Part shown: positions 1 through 5,470 of the stretch, piece by piece
Layout: the number at the start of each line of letters is the position of its first letter
Position numbering within the stretch: position 1 is the first letter of the stretch
Assembly (NCBI GenBank): GCA_022560715.1
Contig: JADFSQ010000124.1
Coordinates: 1 to 6,262 of the forward strand
DNA: 6,262 bases
Direction: 5' to 3'
Origin: Bacteroidota bacterium
GTDB taxonomy: Bacteria > Bacteroidota > Bacteroidia > Flavobacteriales > Flavobacteriaceae
The notes under the pieces: generated by a model
Told to the model about the DNA's origin: nothing
What the model saw: only the letters and a program-made list of their open reading frames with translations
Database searches by the model: none
Made by a program: the position numbers and the translations under genes

Positions 1-319
1 GGCTTTCTTTTTTGGTAAAAGGCTCATCGCCTTGTACATTGACCACAATATCTACATCAAAATCCTGAACAGCTTCTGCAATACGGTCGCTTCCGGATTC
101 ATGTACTTTCTTACTCATTATAGCTTTACCTCCATGACTTGTAATTTCATTAAAAATAATGTCGCTATCAGTAACTACAAAAACCTCATCAAACAAATTT
201 GTAGCAACTGTTGCCTCATAGGTTCTGCGAATTACAGTTTTACCATTTAGGTCTTGCATGAGCTTTCCCGGAAAACGGGAGGCACTATAGCGTGCAGGAA
301 TCATTGAAATTATTTTCAT
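1..319 (-). CDS. kdsB: 3-deoxy-manno-octulosonate cytidylyltransferase (CMP-Kdo synthetase), N-terminal part
   Basis: Partial gene: it starts at ATG (317-319, read leftwards) and runs off the left edge, leaving 106 of the roughly 245 residues usual for the family. KdsB joins CTP and Kdo to give CMP-Kdo, the activated sugar used to build the inner core of lipopolysaccharide, and acts in the cytoplasm. The translation opens [19 protein letters not shown], the nucleotide-binding N-terminus of the family ([12 protein letters not shown] at residues 8-19). It continues with VVTDS (48-52), SGSDRIAEA (75-83) and NVQGDEP (94-100), all family blocks of this GT-A-type cytidylyltransferase. SGSDRI replaces the commoner SGTDRI, a conservative change. 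The gene lies 51 bp downstream of the helicase gene on the same strand, so the two are probably co-transcribed. The visible part is intact. Confidence 0.96.
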   Translation of the reverse strand, partial: MKIISMIPARYSASRFPGKLMQDLNGKTVIRRTYEATVATNLFDEVFVVTDSDIIFNEITSHGGKAIMSKKVHESGSDRIAEAVQDFDVDIVVNVQGDEPFTKKES

Positions 320-339
320 TTAGTTATTACTTTCAAAAT

Positions 340-347
340 CAAAAATA
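340..347 (-). promoter_or_regulatory. Possible internal -7 element in front of kdsB
   Basis: On the minus strand the 51-bp gap between the helicase stop and the kdsB start contains TATTTTTG, a match to the Bacteroidota -7 consensus TAnnTTTG, ending 20 bp before the kdsB ATG. No TTG lies at the usual 17-23 bp upstream; the nearest (375-377) is 27 bp away. In DNA this AT-rich, several TAnnTTTG matches per window are expected by chance, so this is only a candidate for kdsB expression independent of the helicase. Confidence 0.2.
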
Positions 348-370
348 CTATTTTTTTAAGAATTTACAGT

Positions 371-1798
371 CTAACAATCTTCAAAAAAATCATCTCTAAA
401 ACCTATAAGATATAACTTTTTTTTGGCTCTAGTTACAGCTGTATATAACCAACGTAAATATTCTTTATCTATTCCGTTTGGTAAATAGGGTTGTTCAACA
501 AAAACAGTGTTCCATTGTCCTCCCTGAGATTTATGACATGTCATTGCATAAGAAAATTTCACCTGCAAGGCATTAAAAAATGTGTTGTTTTTCACTTTAA
601 GAAATTTTCTGTATTTGGAGGTTTCGTTTTCGTAATCTTTTAAAACTTCTTGATAAAGTCGATTAGAATCCTCATAAGGTAACGAAGGTGCTTCAACAGT
701 AATTGTGTCTAACATTAGTGTTGTTTCAAAAGGGCGCATTTTAGGATAATCTACCATACGCACTTTTACTTCAGCAAAACGGAAGCCATATAATTCTTTA
801 ATGTGGAAAATTTCTAATACTTCTATAATATCGCCATTAGCGATAAATCCAGCTTCGGTTGTAGGTTTTAACCAAAAATAATTATTCTTTACAACCATTA
901 AATAATCTCCTGCAGTGAGTTCATGGTCATTAAACAAAATTCTGGAGCGTATTTGCTGATTGTACAAATTTGCTCGTTTGTTGGAGCGCACAATAATAGC
1001 TGTTTCTTCGTTTCCTAAACTACTGTAACATTCGTTAATTGCATCCATTATTTCGTAGCCATCTACCAGACGAACAATATCCTTAAACCCATTCAAGTTA
1101 AACTTAAAACTATCGAAAAACGAATGTTCAATGGCTTCTCTTATTGAAGTTGCATTGATTAGTATTCCAGAATTTTGTTCTTGCCTTACCACTTCGTCAA
1201 GCTCCATTTTGGTCACTTCTTTATTGTAATTTAATTCAAGACTTTTTTCGTCCAATGCAGGGCTTAAATCTAATTTTACAGGTGGCAATTGTGCTGTATC
1301 TCCTATTAACAGTAGCTTACATTGATATCCGGAATACACATACTGCATTAGGTCGTCTAACAGAGAACCGTTTTCGAACAGTTTAGATTCCCCAGGAATA
1401 TCTGGAATCATCGATGCCTCGTCTACTATAAAAATAGTTTTTTTGTGTTTATTTGGTTGAAGTATAAATTTTATAGCACCATTTTTTTCTTTTCTAGGGA
1501 AATATATTTTTTTATGTATTGTAAAAGCCTCCTTTCCAGAATAATTAGAAATAACTTTTGCAGCTCTTCCAGTAGGAGCCATGAGCACTGCACTTTTTGT
1601 TACTTTCCACAAATTCGCAACTATAGTTCCTATAATTGTTGTTTTTCCTGTTCCTGCGTATCCTTTAAGTACATATATGGAATTAGGGTTGTTATCAAAA
1701 ATAAAATCTGAAAGCTGCTGCAACACAATATCTTGCTTAAGTGTTGGCTCAAAAGGAAACTGATTTTTAATTAAAGAATAAAATTCTGATGAATTCAT
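371..1798 (-). CDS. SF1B DNA helicase of the RecD/Dda type (AAA family ATPase with UvrD-like C-terminal domain)
   Basis: A complete 475-residue gene starting MNSSEFYSLI, with all superfamily 1 helicase motifs in order. These are the Walker A motif GYAGTGKTT (46-54), motif Ia MAPTGRAAK (73-81), Walker B IFIVDEASM (122-130), motif III GDTAQLPPV (166-174), motif IV-like VVRQEQ (203-208), motif V SYAMTCHKSQGGQW (416-429) and motif VI YTAVTRAKKKLYLIG (452-466). GDTAQLPPV and CHKSQGG are typical of the RecD/Pif1/Dda branch, which moves 5' to 3' on single-stranded DNA. It is much shorter than E. coli RecD and closer in size to phage T4 Dda. No RecB or RecC partner is visible, so it probably acts alone in DNA repair or fork restart; that role is inference. 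Flavobacterial genomes commonly carry this protein next to kdsB. The start is supported by the N-terminus and by a good promoter 28-56 bp upstream. No nuclease motif is seen, so names such as 'endonuclease' are not supported by this sequence. Confidence 0.93.
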   Translation of the reverse strand: MNSSEFYSLIKNQFPFEPTLKQDIVLQQLSDFIFDNNPNSIYVLKGYAGTGKTTIIGTIVANLWKVTKSAVLMAPTGRAAKVISNYSGKEAFTIHKKIYFPRKEKNGAIKFILQPNKHKKTIFIVDEASMIPDIPGESKLFENGSLLDDLMQYVYSGYQCKLLLIGDTAQLPPVKLDLSPALDEKSLELNYNKEVTKMELDEVVRQEQNSGILINATSIREAIEHSFFDSFKFNLNGFKDIVRLVDGYEIMDAINECYSSLGNEETAIIVRSNKRANLYNQQIRSRILFNDHELTAGDYLMVVKNNYFWLKPTTEAGFIANGDIIEVLEIFHIKELYGFRFAEVKVRMVDYPKMRPFETTLMLDTITVEAPSLPYEDSNRLYQEVLKDYENETSKYRKFLKVKNNTFFNALQVKFSYAMTCHKSQGGQWNTVFVEQPYLPNGIDKEYLRWLYTAVTRAKKKLYLIGFRDDFFEDC

Positions 1799-1826
1799 TA
1801 AATTTGTTTACAAAATATAAATTTAT

Positions 1827-1854
1827 CAAAGATAAAAATGATTTTTACTAACAA
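1827..1854 (-). promoter_or_regulatory. Promoter of the helicase-kdsB unit
   Basis: Reading leftwards, TATCTTTG (1834 to 1827) matches the Bacteroidota -7 consensus TAnnTTTG exactly. TTG (1854 to 1852) lies 17 bp upstream as a possible -33 element. Transcription would start near 1820, giving a leader of about 20 nt before the helicase ATG. It sits back to back with the rightward promoter at 1859-1888. Confidence 0.6.
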
Positions 1855-1858
1855 TAAC

Positions 1859-1888
1859 TTTCGTGAATAAAAAAAATTTGTAGATTTG
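1859..1888 (+). promoter_or_regulatory. Promoter of the membrane protein-DUF3822-rsmD run
   Basis: TAGATTTG at 1881-1888 matches the Bacteroidota -7 consensus TAnnTTTG. TTTC at 1859-1862 lies 18 bp upstream and resembles the -33 element TTTG. Transcription would start around 1894-1896, leaving a leader of about 26 nt. The last bases before the ATG are A/T-rich with no Shine-Dalgarno sequence, as is normal in this phylum. The -33 regions of this promoter and the leftward one are only about 5 bp apart. Confidence 0.6.
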
Positions 1889-1921
1889 CGTTAGACCTTT
1901 AATTAAATTAATAAACTCACT

Positions 1922-2662
1922 ATGTTAAAAATATTCCTTGCAGTAGTAATAATAATTGGACTTACAATTGGTATCGTTTATGTTATCGATAAGTATTTAC
2001 CAAAAAAATTAAAACCAGCTATCATGTTAGTACTTTGGATACTAATTGGCTATTTTGGTTATATAACTATCATGTCTGTTTATGGCGAAATTAAATTTAA
2101 TAAGTTAAAAGTAGAACGTTATAAAGTTGTTATTGAATCTTTAAAGGATATTAGAGATGCCGAATTAGCGCATAGAACAGTTACTGGAAAATTTCAAGGC
2201 AATTGGGATGATTTGATTAAGTTTATTGATACGGCTCAGTTTACAATTACCCAGCGTCGTGATTCAACTATTATAGATGTTGAAGCGACACGTCGATTTG
2301 GTGGTGTTGAAACAACCATGGAAATTGTAATTATAGACACTTTAGGTTATGTATCTGTAAAAGATTCTTTATTTGGAATTGATGACAGGTATAAAACCAT
2401 GATGAACATTCCTGTTGGTAAAGCAGGTGAGAAATTTGAATTACAAGCAGGTTTTATCGAGCAAAGTGGATTTCAAATTGCAGTATTTGAAGCAAAAGCT
2501 CTAAAATCTATTATTTTAGATGGGCAAGATAAAGACCTGATTCTTCAAGAAAATCAGGTACTATCGGTTGAAGCTGTAAATGGCGATGCCATAAAAGTTG
2601 GATCAATGGAAGAAGTAAGTACAAATGGAAACTGGCCAAAAAATTATTCAAGCGAACAATAA
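1922..2662 (+). CDS. Conserved membrane protein of unknown function with two N-terminal transmembrane helices
   Basis: A 246-residue protein I cannot assign to a named family. Two hydrophobic segments are clear, at about 4-22 (IFLAVVIIIGLTIGIVYVI) and 33-53 (AIMLVLWILIGYFGYITIM), joined by a basic loop (K24, K28, K29, K31). The remaining 190 residues are soluble: a charged helix at about 56-86, then a mixed alpha/beta domain. By the positive-inside rule the basic loop would be cytoplasmic and the large domain periplasmic, but the basic stretch after the second helix makes this uncertain. The segment at 69-102 (IESLKDIRDAE followed by GKFQGNWDDLIKFI) loosely recalls the stalk and early globular part of pilin-like proteins; this is a visual impression only. 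It is first in a tight run with the DUF3822 gene, which overlaps its 3' end by 38 bp, so the two products are probably made together. The start follows a good promoter and is immediately hydrophobic, supporting this ATG. Confidence 0.85.
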   Translation: MLKIFLAVVIIIGLTIGIVYVIDKYLPKKLKPAIMLVLWILIGYFGYITIMSVYGEIKFNKLKVERYKVVIESLKDIRDAELAHRTVTGKFQGNWDDLIKFIDTAQFTITQRRDSTIIDVEATRRFGGVETTMEIVIIDTLGYVSVKDSLFGIDDRYKTMMNIPVGKAGEKFELQAGFIEQSGFQIAVFEAKALKSIILDGQDKDLILQENQVLSVEAVNGDAIKVGSMEEVSTNGNWPKNYSSEQ

Positions 2663-3467
2663 AATAGATTCGAGCGCATATAATGTATTGTCCATTCAGG
2701 TTAGCTTGAGTGGACTTTATTTTTGTGTTTTAAATACTGAGTCTAATACAATAGTTTTTTTTAAACACTTTAAGTTTGATAAAAAGCTGACACCTCAAGA
2801 TGTTTTAGACAAACTTATTCATTGCTTTAATACTGAAGAAGAACTGCGACAGAGTTTTAAATCTGTAAAAATTATTTATGAAAACGAATTGTCAGCTCTT
2901 GTGCCAAAACCGCTTTTTAACGAAGACTGTATGGCAGATTACTTAAAATTTAATACAAAAATTTTAAGATCAGATTATATTACATTCGATACCATTTTAG
3001 CAAACGATAGCATTAATGTATATGTGCCTTATGTAAATATAAACAATTATATATATGACCGTTTTGGAACTTTCGGGTTCAAACATTTTTCTACTATTTT
3101 AATAGAAACCATTTTAGCTTCAGAAAAACATTCTTCTTCCACTAAAATGTATGCAAACGTTTGTGACTATCATTTTGAAATTATTGTTACTGAAAACAAC
3201 CAACTAAAGCTTTATAATACGTTTGAATATACAACAAAAGAAGACTTTATTTACTATATCCTTTTTACTGCCGAACAGCTTCAGCTTAATCCCGAAGAGT
3301 TTCTACTCCTTTTAATTGGAGATATAAATAAAGATGACGATTTGTACAAAATAGCGTATAACTACGTTCGTAATACCGAAATATATATTCCGGAGTTTAG
3401 TTTCTCTTCAAATGAAGACATAAAATCTGATTTGCTTAAAAATTTCATCATTTTAAATAGTTTTTAA
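2625..3467 (+). CDS. DUF3822 family protein
   Basis: A 280-residue soluble protein with no signal peptide or membrane segment, recognised as DUF3822, a Bacteroidota family of unknown function usually found beside rsmD. Family-like stretches are LSIQVSLSGLYFCVLNTES (22-40) and ALVPKPLF (91-98). The predicted secondary structure repeats: an N-terminal half of three strands followed by a helix (22-68), and a second half with strands at about 175-201, a helix at about 204-220 and strand FLLLLIGDI (226-234). That is the layout of duplicated RNase H-like (ASKHA/actin-like) proteins such as PilM and GspL. No clear nucleotide-binding motif is visible, so ATP binding is unproven. The ATG at 2625 lies inside the upstream gene; there is no later ATG before the conserved LSIQVSL block, so this start is preferred even though it implies a 38-bp overlap. 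Its stop codon abuts the rsmD ATG. Confidence 0.9.
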   Translation: METGQKIIQANNKIDSSAYNVLSIQVSLSGLYFCVLNTESNTIVFFKHFKFDKKLTPQDVLDKLIHCFNTEEELRQSFKSVKIIYENELSALVPKPLFNEDCMADYLKFNTKILRSDYITFDTILANDSINVYVPYVNINNYIYDRFGTFGFKHFSTILIETILASEKHSSSTKMYANVCDYHFEIIVTENNQLKLYNTFEYTTKEDFIYYILFTAEQLQLNPEEFLLLLIGDINKDDDLYKIAYNYVRNTEIYIPEFSFSSNEDIKSDLLKNFIILNSF

Positions 3468-4013
3468 ATGCGCATAATATCCGGAACGTTTAAAGGCCGA
3501 AGAATAACTGCTCCAAAAAAACTACCTCTTCGTCCAACAACAGATATGGCGAAAGAAGCCTTGTTTAATATTTTGAATAATTTATTTTATTTTGATGACA
3601 TATCCGTAATCGATTTATTTGCAGGTACAGGAAGTATAAGTTATGAATTTGCGTCAAGAGGCACGAAACAAATCACAGCTGTCGATCGAGATTATGGTTG
3701 TATAAAATTTATTAATAAAACTACTGAAGATTTTGAAATGCCGATTCAAACCTTTAAAAGCGATGTGTTTAAGTTTTTAGAAAAAACAAAACTAAAGGCA
3801 ACCGTAATCTTTGCCGATCCTCCTTATGCGTTCTCAATCGAGCAGTTTTCAAAAATTCCAACATTAATATTTCAAAATAATTTATTAGAAGAAAACGGAC
3901 TTTTAATAGTAGAACATTCCAAACATACTAAATTATCTCATTTGGAAAACTATAGTTATTCCAAACACTATGGAGGCAATGTGTTTAGTTTTTTTAAAAA
4001 GAAGCAGGCTTAA
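3468..4013 (+). CDS. rsmD: 16S rRNA (guanine(966)-N(2))-methyltransferase RsmD
   Basis: A complete 181-residue protein, the usual length for RsmD, which methylates N2 of G966 of 16S rRNA using S-adenosylmethionine. The N-terminus MRIISGTFKGRRITAPKK followed by LRPTTDMAKEALFNIL is the RsmD signature. DLFAGTGS (49-56) is the SAM-binding motif I, AVDRD (71-75) ends the next strand, and DPPY (117-120) is the catalytic motif of N2/N6 amino-methyltransferases. LLIVEHS (145-151) is the following conserved strand. The ATG immediately follows the TAA of the DUF3822 gene, so translation is very probably coupled and the gene is the last of a three-gene run. No hairpin terminator is visible after it; the 3' flank has only T-runs at 4028-4034 and 4041-4048. 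Confidence 0.97.
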   Translation: MRIISGTFKGRRITAPKKLPLRPTTDMAKEALFNILNNLFYFDDISVIDLFAGTGSISYEFASRGTKQITAVDRDYGCIKFINKTTEDFEMPIQTFKSDVFKFLEKTKLKATVIFADPPYAFSIEQFSKIPTLIFQNNLLEENGLLIVEHSKHTKLSHLENYSYSKHYGGNVFSFFKKKQA

Positions 4014-4099
4014 TCTTTTACCAATTGTTTTTTTAATTCCTTTTTTTTCAGTATTTTAGAACTCTAAATTAAGCACCAACTCTCTTCCTTGTATTTTAA

Positions 4100-4129
4100 T
4101 TTGCAGTTTATTTGCTTGCCCTAAATTTA
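4100..4129 (+). promoter_or_regulatory. Candidate promoter of the lipoprotein gene
   Basis: In the 173-bp gap after rsmD, TTTG (4100-4103) is followed after 18 bp by TAAATTTA (4122-4129), which matches the -7 consensus TAnnTTTG except for its last base. This gives a leader of about 50 nt before the ATG at 4187. Weaker near-matches (TTAATTTG at 4096-4103, TTTATTTG at 4107-4114) lie close by, so the exact element is uncertain. Confidence 0.35.
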
Positions 4130-4186
4130 TTTTTTCATGCTTTATTATGGTTAATTTTAATATTAATTACTAAAATAATAACACTT

Positions 4187-4726
4187 ATGAAAAAATTAAT
4201 TTTATTAGGATTTACAATTATCCTATTTGCTGCTTGCCAGCAAGAACAGCGTTATTTCTCATCTTCTGCTGAAATTGATGCTTTAAAATCTGCTATTTCT
4301 GCTTTAGAAAACCAAGATTGGGATGCCTTTAAATCTTTTTATACAAATGACGGTGAAATATATGTGAATTCAAAAGATAGTATAACTGTTGACCAACGTA
4401 TAACAGACCTTCAAGAAATTACATCTGCACTTTCTACATATGGTTTTGCTGAAAAAGGTCAATTTGTTGAAATGATAATTGATGATGATAATGAAACATG
4501 GGTTAATTTTTGGGGGCAATGGAGCTGTACATTTAAGCACAATGGAAAACAGCTTTCCATTCCAATACACATAACAGTACAGTTTATTGATGGAAAAGCA
4601 AGTGAAGAATATATTTACTATGATGGTACTTCTTTAAGTGCTGAGTTTAATGCAATGGCTGCTACAAAAACTATCTCTGAAGCTGAAGCACAAGATACAA
4701 CTGAAGCAGAAGAAAGCAAAGAATAA
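4187..4726 (+). CDS. Lipoprotein with NTF2/SnoaL-like domain, function unknown
   Basis: A 179-residue protein taken from the ATG at 4187. An in-frame TTG at 4112 would extend it by 25 hydrophobic residues, but that would bury an excellent lipoprotein signal, so it is rejected. MKKLILLGFTIILFAAC is a lipoprotein signal peptide with lipobox FAAC; C17 would be lipidated, anchoring the protein on the periplasmic or outer-membrane side. Residues 27-155 fit the NTF2/SnoaL cone fold: a leading helix pair (AEIDALKSAISALENQDWDAF), FYTNDGEIYVNS, then strands with W105, W112 and the closing VQFIDGKASEEYIYYDG. Such domains can be enzymes or ligand-binding modules; I see no catalytic pair that decides between them. 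The tail (164-179) is acidic and low in complexity. It appears to be transcribed alone, ending at the hairpin at 4751. Confidence 0.85.
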   Translation: MKKLILLGFTIILFAACQQEQRYFSSSAEIDALKSAISALENQDWDAFKSFYTNDGEIYVNSKDSITVDQRITDLQEITSALSTYGFAEKGQFVEMIIDDDNETWVNFWGQWSCTFKHNGKQLSIPIHITVQFIDGKASEEYIYYDGTSLSAEFNAMAATKTISEAEAQDTTEAEESKE

Positions 4727-4750
4727 TATTCAAACTAACCAACTTTAACA

Positions 4751-4783
4751 ATGAGAGCGGCAAGTTGCCGCTCTCATGTTTTT
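4751..4783 (+). terminator. Intrinsic terminator after the lipoprotein gene
   Basis: ATGAGAGCGGCAA (4751-4763) and TTGCCGCTCTCAT (4765-4777) are exact inverted repeats. With a realistic loop this gives an 11-bp GC-rich stem closed by AAGTT, followed by GTTTTT. It lies 25 bp after the lipoprotein stop codon. On the minus strand the same hairpin follows the rnpB 3' end by about 8 bases, so it may also stop rnpB transcription, although the T-run on that side (TTGTT) is poor. Confidence 0.88.
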
Positions 4784-4785
4784 AT

Positions 4786-5147
4786 AAGCAAATCTATAAG
4801 CCGAATTCTGTTTATTCTGAACTCGTTTCAAAATCTCTTCAAAAACGAAAACAAAAATTCCTTATCATTTATCTACGTTTACTGTTACCAGCAAACTTTA
4901 GCTGCCTACCCTCCAACATCGAGCGTGCAACCCTCAACGCTGGTTTACATGGCATTGCACCACATAGAGTTTACCTGATTTCACTACAGCTTAACCTGTA
5001 CATTCTTTCTGTTGCACTTTTCCTAATCTCACGATTGGTGGCCGTTAACCACTATGTTGCACTATGGTGTTCGGACTTTCCTCCCAAGTGCTGAAATAAT
5101 CCCGATAATTATCGGGACAGCACAAGAGCGATAAGGCAATTTACTTA
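4786..5147 (-). ncRNA. rnpB: RNase P RNA (bacterial type A-like)
   Basis: This is the catalytic RNA of RNase P, which trims the 5' leader of pre-tRNAs. Read leftwards it carries the conserved blocks in order. These are GGGAGGAAAGTCC (5085 to 5073), AGTGCAACAGAAAG (CR-II), GGTAAACTC (4975 to 4967), GGGTAGGC (4911 to 4904, the L15 region that binds the tRNA CCA end), TAGATAAATGAT (4875 to 4864) and CAGAATTCGGCTTA (4810 to 4797). The ends pair to form P1: AAGTAAAT (5146 to 5139) with ATTTGCTT (4793 to 4786), seven Watson-Crick pairs and one G-U. P3 is a hairpin at 5088-5123, with GTGCTG/CAGCAC closing an inner palindrome. P4 pairs CCGAA (5074 to 5070) with TTCGG (4805 to 4801). Ends are estimated from P1 and are good to a few bases. 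Any reading frame through this stretch should be ignored. Confidence 0.96.
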
Positions 5148-5151
5148 ACGA

Positions 5152-5159
5152 CAAAATTA
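5152..5159 (-). promoter_or_regulatory. -7 element of the rnpB promoter
   Basis: TAATTTTG read leftwards (5159 to 5152) matches TAnnTTTG and ends 5 bp before the predicted 5' end of RNase P RNA at 5146-5147, exactly where the -7 element of a mature-start RNA should be. A second identical TAATTTTG lies at 5180 to 5173, 21 bp upstream; it has a TTG 23 bp further up (5206 to 5204), while the first has no clear -33 element at normal spacing. Confidence 0.6.
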
Positions 5160-5210
5160 CAATAAACTAATTCAAAATTATGAATTCTGAATTGTTAATA
5201 ACTCAAGCCA

Positions 5211-5238
5211 AATTCTGAATTCTGAATTCTGAATTCTA
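5211..5238. repeat. Heptamer tandem repeat (AATTCTG)n
   Basis: Three perfect copies of AATTCTG and a fourth ending in A (AATTCTA) lie head to tail. Each copy junction makes GAATTC. A related partial run (GAATTCTGAATT, 5182-5193) lies 17 bp upstream. The array sits between the leftward rnpB promoter and the rightward TAACTTTG element. Confidence 0.9.
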
Positions 5239-5249
5239 AATTGATTTTT

Positions 5250-5257
5250 TAACTTTG
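5250..5257 (+). promoter_or_regulatory. -7 element of a rightward promoter, probably for dnaX
   Basis: TAACTTTG matches the consensus TAnnTTTG exactly and faces dnaX. The -33 position, 18-20 bp upstream, falls inside the last heptamer repeat (TTCTG at 5227-5231), a weak match to TTTG. If used, it starts RNA near 5263 and gives dnaX a leader of about 208 nt; it is also 23 bp in front of a small reading frame at 5280. Confidence 0.45.
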
Positions 5258-5279
5258 TTATACCAAATTTAATTTTACA

Positions 5280-5393
5280 ATGTTGTATAATTATATTGAA
5301 TTATTTTTTGCAAGATTGAAGAAAAAATATTTTAGAATAGCCTTTGTTATGGTAAAATATTTTTACAAAGATATTGCGAAAAATAAACAATAG
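5280..5393 (+). CDS. Doubtful small reading frame, 37 residues, in the dnaX leader
   Basis: ATG at 5280 to TAG at 5391-5393. The product (MLYNYIELFFARLKKKYFRI... ending KNKQ) is basic and aromatic with no recognised domain. In its favour are a TAnnTTTG element 23 bp upstream and an A/T-rich approach typical of starts in this phylum. Against it, AT-rich DNA often translates to F, Y, I, K and N, and 37 codons without a stop is common by chance. It could be a small protein, a leader peptide or nothing. Confidence 0.2.
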   Translation: MLYNYIELFFARLKKKYFRIAFVMVKYFYKDIAKNKQ

Positions 5394-5394
5394 A

Positions 5395-5469
5395 ATGCGA
5401 CATTATAAAGTTAAATCGGTATTATTCATTTTAATGGCATCGAAAGATGCTGAAATAAATTCAGCATAA
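5395..5469 (+). CDS. Doubtful small reading frame, 24 residues, ending one base before dnaX
   Basis: ATG at 5395 follows the stop of the previous small frame by one base, and its own TAA (5467-5469) ends one base before the dnaX TTG. Its product is MRHYKVKSVLFILMASKDAE plus INSA, with no recognised domain; an internal ATG lies at 5434. Its last part runs through both hairpins described at 5436-5467. It could be a leader peptide coupling translation into dnaX, but chance is not excluded. Confidence 0.18.
   Translation: MRHYKVKSVLFILMASKDAEINSA
5436..5467 (+). promoter_or_regulatory. Two mutually exclusive hairpins just upstream of the dnaX start
   Basis: Hairpin A is GCATC (5437-5441), loop GAAA, GATGC (5446-5450), extendable by a G-U pair between 5436 and 5451; GAAA is a GNRA tetraloop. 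Hairpin B is ATGCTGAA (5447-5454), loop ATAAA, TTCAGCAT (5460-5467). They share 5447-5450, so only one can form fully. Hairpin B ends three bases before the TTG start and would hinder initiation, while A would leave the start open. The pairings are read directly; a regulatory role is inference. Confidence 0.4.
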
Positions 5470-5470
5470 A

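Noticed and set aside
32..250. Rightward 72-codon reading frame.
   Set aside because: It is antisense to kdsB, whose protein sequence is clearly conserved in the other strand.
1445..1763. Rightward reading frames of 88 and 60 codons.
   Set aside because: They are antisense to the Walker A and Walker B part of the helicase gene; their products are low-complexity cysteine/serine/phenylalanine-rich shadows.
4014..4048. Terminator after rsmD from the T-runs.
   Set aside because: No GC-rich stem precedes either T-run, so an intrinsic terminator cannot be supported.
4112..4186. N-terminal extension of the lipoprotein from a TTG at 4112.
   Set aside because: It would place 25 hydrophobic residues before a complete lipoprotein signal peptide; the stretch is better explained as promoter and leader.
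4370..4570. Leftward 66-codon reading frame.
   Set aside because: It is antisense to the lipoprotein gene, with no promoter or recognisable product.
4751..5094. Rightward reading frames of 75 and 109 codons.
   Set aside because: They run antisense through the terminator hairpin and RNase P RNA, whose conserved blocks fully explain the stretch.
5352..5366. AT-only-core inverted repeat GTAAAA-TAT-TTTTAC as a terminator or regulatory hairpin.
   Set aside because: The stem is six weak pairs with a three-base loop and no U-tract; such repeats are common by chance here.
5366..5373. TATCTTTG on the minus strand as an antisense promoter in the dnaX leader.
   Set aside because: The nearest TTG is only 14 bp upstream, there is no gene to drive except rnpB 220 bp away, and isolated TAnnTTTG matches are expected by chance in DNA this AT-rich.
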